DNA from: Roseburia sp.
Lineage (GTDB): Bacteria; Bacillota; Clostridia; Lachnospirales; Lachnospiraceae
Length of the DNA stretch: 6,370 nucleotides
Assembly (NCBI GenBank): GCA_003483745.1
Contig: DMYD01000003.1
Span: 1 to 6,370 of the forward strand
Direction: 5' to 3'
The notes beneath the pieces were generated by a model that had not been told where the DNA came from, made no database searches, and worked only from the letters and a program-made list of their open reading frames with translations. Made by a program: the position numbers and the translations under genes. This document shows positions 1-4,747 of the stretch, piece by piece; the stretch's first letter is position 1; each line of letters starts with the position of its first letter.

Positions 1-44
1 CTCGTTTTTTCACACGCCCTTTTGGGGTTAGCAATATTATTTTC

Positions 45-581
45 TTACTGTTCATACGGAAGTAATTCCGCAAGATAGCCTTTCTTTTTGAGTGCTTCCT
101 CTATCTCATCTAACACTTCTTCACTCTCAGCGCTGATCTTATGAAAATGATATCCGGACGTCACATTGAGAAGTGGTGTCGATTTTCCTGTCTTTAAATC
201 ATCCATAAAATTCTGCACATCTCGCCTGCTTTTGATATTTAGCGGAGCATCTAATTTCCCATAAACGCGGTGATTGACCATGACATTGACTACACATCCC
301 CCAAGATCAACGATCGTAGTCAGTTCATCCTCCACCTGTTCATTGGTATGGCATACTTTAAATATCCTGACTGCCTGTTTTGGTTCATCCAGCAGATAAC
401 CTCTTGCAGTAGAAATAATCGGATACCCCTGAGTGCGGAGAAGTGCAATATCCTGCACTACGACCTGTCTGCTGACACCTGTTTTCCTTCCAAGTGCCGT
501 GCCGGATACCGGTGTATCTGTATCACGTATCATAGACAGGATTTCTTTTCTTCTGTCTGCTCCGGTCATTTCTTTTTCCAT
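45..581 (-). CDS. niaR: NiaR (YrxA-type) niacin-responsive transcriptional repressor, HTH_11 + 3H domain
   Basis: A 178-residue DNA-binding repressor. Residues about 9-63 form a winged helix-turn-helix (recognition region around GVSRQVVVQDIALLR, then a wing ending in RGYLL). Residues about 72-175 form the 3H domain named for its conserved histidines. H78, E86, H145 and H147 fit the spacing of the metal-binding site described for the Thermotoga NiaR structure; H104 is also present. Family members bind niacin and repress NAD synthesis and niacin uptake genes. The start at 581 is chosen because GGAGAGG (589-595) sits 7 bases upstream; an internal ATG at 569 has no such site. Length is typical of the family. 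It lies 63 bp after nadC, with no hairpin in the gap, so it is probably the last gene of the nad operon and controls its own transcription. The family call is strong; the ligand and targets are inferred from family and context. Confidence 0.93.
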   Translation of the reverse strand: MEKEMTGADRRKEILSMIRDTDTPVSGTALGRKTGVSRQVVVQDIALLRTQGYPIISTARGYLLDEPKQAVRIFKVCHTNEQVEDELTTIVDLGGCVVNVMVNHRVYGKLDAPLNIKSRRDVQNFMDDLKTGKSTPLLNVTSGYHFHKISAESEEVLDEIEEALKKKGYLAELLPYEQ

Positions 582-588
582 TTGCGAT

Positions 589-598
589 CCTCTCCTTT
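589..598 (-). promoter_or_regulatory. Ribosome binding site of niaR
   Basis: The minus strand reads AAAGGAGAGG here, ending 7 bases before the ATG at 581. It fixes the niaR start at the first of two nearby in-frame ATGs. Confidence 0.75.
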
Positions 599-644
599 TT
601 GACTCTGCATTTATTTTAGCTGAATCTGTCTATTTTTACAAGCG

Positions 645-1535
645 TTACTGAAGGGAATCTGTTACTTTCAAATGTTTCAGGCTGATATCTAAGATCGGTG
701 CTGAATGTGTCAGGGCACCGCTGGAAACATAATCCACTCCGAGTGCTGTGATCGTTTTGATATTCTCTTTTGTGATATTTCCGGAGCACTCCGTTTTTGC
801 TCTGCCGTCGATCAGCCGGATTGCCTCCGACATCTGTTCCGGTGTCATGTTATCGAGCATGATAATATCCGCACCTGCTTCCACGGCTTCTTTTACCATG
901 TCAAGATTTTCTGTCTCTACCTCGATTTTACGGACAAACGGAGCATATGCTTTTGCAGCAAGAATAGCTTCTTTTACACCGCCTGCCGCATCAATATGAT
1001 TATCTTTGAGCAGAACACCGTCCGATAAATTGTAACGATGATTCTGTCCGCCTCCCACACATACGGCATATTTCTCGAAAATACGCATGCATGGTGTTGT
1101 CTTTCTTGTATCAAGTAATGTTGTGCTGCTGCCCTCTAATAACTGTGCAACCTGATGTGTATATGTTGCAATACCACTTAAACGCTGCAGATAATTAAGA
1201 GCTGTACGCTCTCCGGATAAAAGAACCCGCACATCTCCCTTTACCGTAGCAAGAAGCTGTCCTTTTTTTACAAGATCCCCATCTTTTACCTGTGTACCAC
1301 CCTGATTTTGCGCCCACTCTACTTTTGTATCCGCATCCAGCATGGTAAATACACGTTCAAATACCGGCAGTCCTGCGATCACACCATCCTGTTTGCAGAT
1401 CAGTTCCACCTCTCCGGCCCTGTATTCCGGCATCACTGCGTTTGTGGATACGTCCTCACTGTGAATATCTTCCTCTAATGCAAGACGGATATATTTATCA
1501 GCAACAAGCTGCATGGTAATTGGATTTAAGTTCAT
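645..1535 (-). CDS. nadC: Nicotinate-nucleotide pyrophosphorylase (carboxylating), quinolinate phosphoribosyltransferase
   Basis: A 296-residue cytosolic enzyme that joins quinolinate and PRPP to give nicotinate mononucleotide, CO2 and pyrophosphate, the third step of de novo NAD synthesis. The N-terminal alpha/beta sandwich (about 1-115) includes the SGERTALNYLQRLSGIAT segment. The C-terminal barrel carries LLDTRKTTPC (R144, K145), GGGQNHRYNLSDGVLLKDNH (H166, R167, K177), the VETEN glutamate (E207), IIMLDN (D228) and SSGALTHSAP (271-280), which together match the substrate and PRPP sites of the family. Length is normal (family about 275-300). The start at 1535 is supported by AAAGGA at 1546-1551 and lies inside the end of nadB, giving a 38-base overlap that suggests translational coupling. 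No key residue is missing. Confidence 0.97.
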   Translation of the reverse strand: MNLNPITMQLVADKYIRLALEEDIHSEDVSTNAVMPEYRAGEVELICKQDGVIAGLPVFERVFTMLDADTKVEWAQNQGGTQVKDGDLVKKGQLLATVKGDVRVLLSGERTALNYLQRLSGIATYTHQVAQLLEGSSTTLLDTRKTTPCMRIFEKYAVCVGGGQNHRYNLSDGVLLKDNHIDAAGGVKEAILAAKAYAPFVRKIEVETENLDMVKEAVEAGADIIMLDNMTPEQMSEAIRLIDGRAKTECSGNITKENIKTITALGVDYVSSGALTHSAPILDISLKHLKVTDSLQ

Positions 1536-2718
1536 GATTTTTATTTCCTTTCTCTTTATTTTGTATTTTTACTGCTGCATGTCTGGCAAAAACAAGACTC
1601 TCTAACAGGCTGTTACTTGCAAGACGGTTCTTACCGTGGACACCGTTACAGCTCGTTTCTCCGACTGCATAAAGATGTGGCATCGTTGTCATGGAGTCCC
1701 TGTCCACATGGACACCACCCATAAAATAGTGCTGTGCCGGTACGATCGGTGCCGGTTCTTTCAAAAGATCATATCCTTCTTCTAAGCATTTCTCATAAAT
1801 GTGTGGAAAATGTTTTAAAATAATATCTTTTGGGACATGTGCAAAAGAAATCCACTCATGATCCACACCTTCTTTTTTCATTTCTTCCCAAATCGCTTTT
1901 GTCACAACATCTCTCGGAAGAAGTTCATTGACAAAACGTTCACCCTTGTGATTTAAAAGAATTGCCCCTTCCCCTCTCGCCGACTCTGAGATCAGGAAAC
2001 TTCTGCCCGGCTTTTTGCTGTAGAGACAGGTCGGATGGATCTGCACATAGTCCATATGTTCAAGTTCAACACCATGTTCTTTTGCAATCCGGCACGCATC
2101 CCCGGTCAGAAGCGGAAAATTTGTGGAATGTTCATAGAGACCGCCAATTCCTCCGGTTGCCATAATTGTATTTTCTGCATGGATATGAAGTATCTCACCA
2201 TCTTTTGTCTCTGCGATCATACCGGTACATTTACCATCTTCCTCTAAAATGTCCGTCATAGTCGTATATGTAAGTATCGTCACGTTGGACATTTTTTTCA
2301 CGTGGGAAAGCAATGTAGTCGTGATTTCCTTTCCCGTAATATCCTCATGGAAGCAGATTCTTGGACGGGAATGTGCCCCCTCTTTGGTATATGCAAGGCT
2401 TCCATCCGGATTTTTGGCAAAACGGACGCCGAATCTTAGCAGGTCATTGATCACATCCCGGCTGGAACGGATCATGATATCAACGCTTTCCTTCCGGTTT
2501 TCATAATGCCCTGCCCGCATGGTATCCTCAAAATAAGAATCGTAATCAGATTCATCCCGCAATACACAAATACCCCCCTGGGCAAGCATGGAGTCACAGC
2601 TTTCTAAATCTTCTTTTGAAAGCATTAAAATGTTCATTTCCTTCGGCAGATTCAACGCCGCATAAAGCCCTGCCACACCGCATCCTGCAATCACAACATC
2701 GTAATACAGATTTTTCAT
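1498..2718 (-). CDS. nadB: L-aspartate oxidase, short form lacking the C-terminal helical domain
   Basis: A 406-residue flavoprotein that oxidises L-aspartate to iminoaspartate, the first step of de novo NAD synthesis; in anaerobes fumarate is the likely electron acceptor. Seen: FAD-binding GCGVAG (12-17), MLAQGGI (44-50), the HPT motif (228-230), SARGEGA (246-252), RDVVTKAI (from R269), PAQHYFMGG with H330, LYAVGE, and GVHGKNRLASNSLLE with R365. These correspond to the substrate and flavin residues of the E. coli enzyme and fumarate reductase flavoproteins. The protein ends about 40 residues after the last motif, whereas E. coli and Bacillus NadB are about 530-540 residues; the C-terminal helical domain is missing. 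The start at 2718 is preferred to an in-frame ATG at 2766 because it puts the FAD motif near the N-terminus and leaves a 10-base gap after nadA; its ribosome site (GTGGA) is weak. The last codons overlap nadC. Confidence 0.95.
   Translation of the reverse strand: MKNLYYDVVIAGCGVAGLYAALNLPKEMNILMLSKEDLESCDSMLAQGGICVLRDESDYDSYFEDTMRAGHYENRKESVDIMIRSSRDVINDLLRFGVRFAKNPDGSLAYTKEGAHSRPRICFHEDITGKEITTTLLSHVKKMSNVTILTYTTMTDILEEDGKCTGMIAETKDGEILHIHAENTIMATGGIGGLYEHSTNFPLLTGDACRIAKEHGVELEHMDYVQIHPTCLYSKKPGRSFLISESARGEGAILLNHKGERFVNELLPRDVVTKAIWEEMKKEGVDHEWISFAHVPKDIILKHFPHIYEKCLEEGYDLLKEPAPIVPAQHYFMGGVHVDRDSMTTMPHLYAVGETSCNGVHGKNRLASNSLLESLVFARHAAVKIQNKEKGNKNHELKSNYHAACC
1546..1551 (-). promoter_or_regulatory. 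Ribosome binding site of nadC, embedded in the nadB coding region
   Basis: AAAGGA on the minus strand, 10 bases before the nadC ATG at 1535. It lies inside the last codons of nadB and supports initiation of nadC within the overlap. Confidence 0.6.
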
Positions 2719-2728
2719 AATTTCCACT

Positions 2729-3637
2729 CTACTTTCCGGCAAGTTCCAACATTCTTGCCAACGCATTTTTTGCTGCTTCTTCCGTTTCTAGTTTCGCATG
2801 GATCTCATTTTCCCCTGTTTTTAACACATGAAGTACTTTTTCCGGTGTGATTTTTTTCATATTCACACAGGTAGGTGTTGTTTCCGGAAAATAAAACGAT
2901 GCATCCGGTCTGCGTTCCTTTAGTTTTGCAAAAACCCCGCATTCCGTTCCAATAATAAATTCTTTATCTCTGCTCTCACCGGCAAAATTAATGATTCCAC
3001 TTGTTGAACCGATGAAATCAGCGATTTCGATAATTTTATGGTTACATTCCGGGTGAACTAAAACTTTTGCATCTGGATGTTCTGCCTTTAAATCGAGCAA
3101 TTCCTCCACCTGCATAAATTCGTGTACAATACAAAATCCTTCGTTGTAAATAAATTCTTTTTCCGGTACTGCTTCCGCAACAAAATGTGCCAGATTCCGG
3201 TCCGGGATAAACAAAATATGTTTGTTTGGCAGATTTTTTACAATTTTCACGGCATTCGCAGAAGTCACGCATACGTCAGACCACGATTTAATTTCCTGCG
3301 TGGAGTTGATGTAGCAGACAACCGCAAGATCCTCGTACTGATCTCTCGCCGCCTGCACCGTCTCTTTCGTCACCATATGTGCCATTGGGCAGTCTGCAGC
3401 CAGATCCGGCATCAATACCGTCTTATCCGGATTTAACAGTTTCGCGCTCTCGCCCATAAACGTCACACCACAGAGCACGATCGTTTTATTCGCAAGTTCT
3501 GTTGCCTTTTTGCTCAAAAAATAAGAATCTCCGATATAATCGGCAAGTGCCTGTACTTCCGGTCTCACATAATAATGTGCCAGGATCACAGCATCTCTTT
3601 TCTTTTTCCACTCTTCTAATTCTTCCAAACTTATCAT
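2729..3637 (-). CDS. nadA: Quinolinate synthase A ([4Fe-4S] enzyme)
   Basis: A 302-residue iron-sulfur enzyme that condenses iminoaspartate with dihydroxyacetone phosphate to give quinolinate, the second step of de novo NAD synthesis. The three expected cluster ligands are C83 (AADCPMAHM), C169 (GFCIVHEF) and C257 (TPTCVNMKK), nearly the same positions as C83/C170/C256 reported for the Thermotoga enzyme. Other family motifs are ILAHYY (18-23), GDSYFLSKKA, YINST, CVTSANA, PDRNLAHFVA, VHPEC and GSTSGI. The reading frame is open upstream to an ATG at 3826, but that start lies beyond the promoter at 3704-3732 and would add 63 non-homologous residues. The ATG at 3637 gives the normal family length and follows AAGAGG with a short 4-base spacer. 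A 12-residue longer form from 3673 is possible but has no ribosome site. First gene of the nad operon. Confidence 0.96.
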   Translation of the reverse strand: MISLEELEEWKKKRDAVILAHYYVRPEVQALADYIGDSYFLSKKATELANKTIVLCGVTFMGESAKLLNPDKTVLMPDLAADCPMAHMVTKETVQAARDQYEDLAVVCYINSTQEIKSWSDVCVTSANAVKIVKNLPNKHILFIPDRNLAHFVAEAVPEKEFIYNEGFCIVHEFMQVEELLDLKAEHPDAKVLVHPECNHKIIEIADFIGSTSGIINFAGESRDKEFIIGTECGVFAKLKERRPDASFYFPETTPTCVNMKKITPEKVLHVLKTGENEIHAKLETEEAAKNALARMLELAGK

Positions 3638-3703
3638 ACGCCCTCTTAACTCTCTCTCAATTTTTTTGCCCATACATTTCAGATTTTTGCTGAAACTTTT
3701 CGT

Positions 3704-3732
3704 AGTATACCACTTATCATTACATATGACAA
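3704..3732 (-). promoter_or_regulatory. Sigma-A-type promoter of the nadA-nadB-nadC-niaR operon
   Basis: On the minus strand the -35 box is TTGTCA (3727-3732) and the -10 box is TATACT (3704-3709), separated by exactly 17 bases. Each box matches the consensus at five of six positions. Transcription would start near 3697, giving a leader of about 60 bases before the nadA ATG at 3637. This promoter excludes the longest nadA reading frame (start 3826), which begins upstream of it. Confidence 0.8.
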
Positions 3733-3753
3733 GACACATGTTTAAAATCATGT
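3722..3753. promoter_or_regulatory. Candidate NiaR operator: two overlapping inverted repeats at the nadA -35 box
   Basis: Two imperfect dyads overlap here. The first (3722-3741) has outer arms ACAT/ATGT around a TGTCTTGTCA core on the minus strand, with 14 of 20 positions symmetric, and it contains the -35 box. The second (3736-3753) has perfect ACATG and CATGT arms around 8 AT-rich bases, with 14 of 18 positions symmetric, and lies just upstream. A repressor bound here would block RNA polymerase. Because the operon encodes NiaR and no other regulator is in the window, NiaR is the natural candidate. The symmetry is seen in the sequence; the binding protein is inferred. Confidence 0.55.
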
Positions 3754-3813
3754 AAAGTTTTCTGCTTTTATTTTTCAAAAAAATGTTTTGTACTTCTGAA
3801 ACAATACATAATT

Positions 3814-3862
3814 CATTCTGTTTCAAGACATATTAAACAACAGAATGCATGTTCCGCATTCT
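3814..3862. repeat. Two overlapping inverted repeats upstream of the helical protein gene
   Basis: CATTCTGTT at 3814-3822 is a perfect 9-base inverted match of AACAGAATG at 3839-3847, with a 16-base loop. AGAATGC at 3842-3848 is a perfect 7-base inverted match of GCATTCT at 3856-3862, with a 7-base loop. The two pairs share 3842-3847, so only one hairpin could form at a time. The unit CATTCT therefore occurs three times, in alternating orientation. No T-tract follows, so this is not an ordinary terminator. It could be an operator with repeated half-sites or a switching leader hairpin. I could not place a convincing promoter for the downstream gene; a TATAAA at 3875-3880 has only a poor -35 partner. 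Confidence 0.6.
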
Positions 3863-3890
3863 ATCTATTGCGAATATAAAAATCATGAAA

Positions 3891-3897
3891 AAGAGGG
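3891..3897 (+). promoter_or_regulatory. Ribosome binding site of the helical protein gene
   Basis: AAGAGGG, 7 bases before the ATG at 3905. It decides the start against an upstream in-frame ATG at 3845. Confidence 0.65.
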
Positions 3898-3904
3898 ATT
3901 CTAT

Positions 3905-4339
3905 ATGTTAAACGGAGATACTGTAAAATTATTGCGGGAATGTAATGCTGGCACAAAAATGGCTGTTTATTCCATGGATGAGATCTGTGATAAAATTTCA
4001 GATGCAAATTTCAAAAATGTCATCATGGCATCCAAAGAAAAACACGAGCGTCTTGGAAATGAGATCCATGCACAGTTAGAAAAATGTGATGATCCGGTCA
4101 AAGAACCGAATGCGCTTGCAAAGGGAATGTCCTGGCTGAAAACAAATGCCAAATTAGCAGTCGAGGAAAGTGATGCAGTGTGCGCCGATCTTCTAACCGA
4201 GGGCTGTAACATGGGTGTCAAATCACTCTGCCGTTATTATAACCAGTATGCAGCAGCAGACGCACAGGCGCAGGGATTTTGTAAGGAACTGATCCACCTT
4301 GAGGAAAACCTCGCCAAGGAAATACGCAGTTATCTTTAA
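3905..4339 (+). CDS. Hypothetical helical, cysteine-rich protein, possibly ferritin-like four-helix bundle
   Basis: A 144-residue protein that I cannot assign to a named family. It appears to be almost entirely alpha-helical, with four likely helices at about 4-30, 34-60, 80-112 and 115-142, no signal peptide and no membrane segment. Seven cysteines (13, 28, 61, 93, 101, 109, 126) are spread along it rather than grouped as CxxC. Acidic residues and histidines recur in the helices: KEKHERLGNEIH (44-55), EES (87-89) and an ExxH at 128-131. This is loosely reminiscent of ferritin-like or DUF2383-type bundles, but a full metal site cannot be demonstrated. The start at 3905 is chosen because AAGAGGG (3891-3897) lies 7 bases upstream; the in-frame ATG at 3845 falls inside an inverted repeat and lacks a ribosome site. 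The gene is transcribed alone, divergent from nadA, and ends at a strong terminator. A role in metal or redox stress is only a guess. Confidence 0.8.
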   Translation: MLNGDTVKLLRECNAGTKMAVYSMDEICDKISDANFKNVIMASKEKHERLGNEIHAQLEKCDDPVKEPNALAKGMSWLKTNAKLAVEESDAVCADLLTEGCNMGVKSLCRYYNQYAAADAQAQGFCKELIHLEENLAKEIRSYL

Positions 4340-4364
4340 TGGAAAACTGCTACAGGCATAACAC

Positions 4365-4410
4365 AAAAAAGACAGCAACAACCCAATTTCGATTGTTACT
4401 GTCTTTTTCT
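4365..4410. terminator. Bidirectional rho-independent terminator
   Basis: AAAAAGACAG (4366-4375) pairs perfectly with CTGTCTTTTT (4399-4408). After one C/A mismatch, AACAA (4377-4381) pairs with TTGTT (4393-4397), leaving an 11-base loop. The outer stem supplies a T-tract on both strands, so it can end transcription of the plus-strand helical protein gene (stop 4337-4339) and of the converging pepF/HPr-like unit (stop 4449-4451). Confidence 0.88.
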
Positions 4411-4448
4411 TTCAGTTATTTGTGGTTCTATATTTTTCGGTAAATGAG

Positions 4449-4682
4449 TTATCTTCCTTTTACCACAAATTCACGGATTTCCTCCATCACAGTATCATCT
4501 TCCTCATGTATGGTCAGTGTCAGAGGTTTTGACAGATCCATCGTACAGACTCCAATGATTGATTTTCCATCTACGGTATATCTGCCTTTTGCAAGGTCAA
4601 ACGCTCCTTTATGGCCACTTAAGATATGACACAGCTTCTTTGCTTTTTCCGGTGCATCGATCAATACTTCTACCTGTTTCAA
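4449..4682 (-). CDS. HPr-like protein lacking the active-site histidine (TTG start)
   Basis: A 77-residue protein resembling the PTS phosphocarrier HPr. The middle segment (about 33-57), with RYTVDGKSIIGVCTMDLSKP, matches the HPr stretch around regulatory Ser46 (KSImGV), here S41. A C-terminal helix (about 62-74) follows. The segment where HPr carries its phosphorylated His15 in a GLHARPA motif reads IDAPEKAKKLC instead, so it cannot act as a normal phosphocarrier. Its function is unknown; a regulatory or adaptor role is only an inference. The start is taken as TTG at 4682 because a perfect AGGAGG (4691-4696) lies 8 bases upstream and the product then begins like HPr. An ATG at 4748 in the same frame overlaps the pepF stop by one base (TAATG) and would add 22 residues with no family match and a poor ribosome site. 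It is probably co-transcribed with pepF, 65 bases upstream. Confidence 0.85.
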   Translation of the reverse strand: MKQVEVLIDAPEKAKKLCHILSGHKGAFDLAKGRYTVDGKSIIGVCTMDLSKPLTLTIHEEDDTVMEEIREFVVKGR

Positions 4683-4690
4683 AACAAAAT

Positions 4691-4696
4691 CCTCCT
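4691..4696 (-). promoter_or_regulatory. Consensus ribosome binding site that places the HPr-like start at TTG
   Basis: A perfect AGGAGG on the minus strand, 8 bases from the TTG at 4682. It lies inside the longer ATG-started frame from 4748, which argues that the shorter TTG form is the translated product. Confidence 0.75.
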
Positions 4697-4747
4697 GTTT
4701 TGTTCTTGTATAGATATAGTATTCCACAATTTTCCACCGGTTATTCA

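Noticed and set aside
1..44. Possible niaR terminator (CCCC AAAA GGG) and T-run at the left edge
   Set aside because: The stem is only about three base pairs and no T-tract follows it on the minus strand. The T-run at 5-10 may be the tail of a plus-strand hairpin outside the window, which cannot be judged.
2719..2766. Upstream ATG at 2766 for nadB
   Set aside because: It would overlap nadA by 38 bases and add 16 residues before the FAD-binding motif that normally lies at the very N-terminus.
3638..3697. Riboswitch (for example NAD or niacin related) in the nadA leader
   Set aside because: The leader is only about 60 bases and shows no strong hairpin or known aptamer core. Repressor control explains the context better.
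3788..3812. Promoter for the 3905 gene built from TTGTAC and CATAAT
   Set aside because: The spacing is only 13 bases, too short for a sigma-A promoter; other pairings have poor -35 boxes.
3638..3826. N-terminal extension of nadA to an ATG at 3826
   Set aside because: It lies upstream of and across the -35/-10 promoter, has no NadA similarity and would make the protein about 60 residues too long.
3967..4221. 84-residue open frame opposite the helical protein gene
   Set aside because: It is a shadow of the plus-strand gene, without a ribosome site or recognisable protein features.
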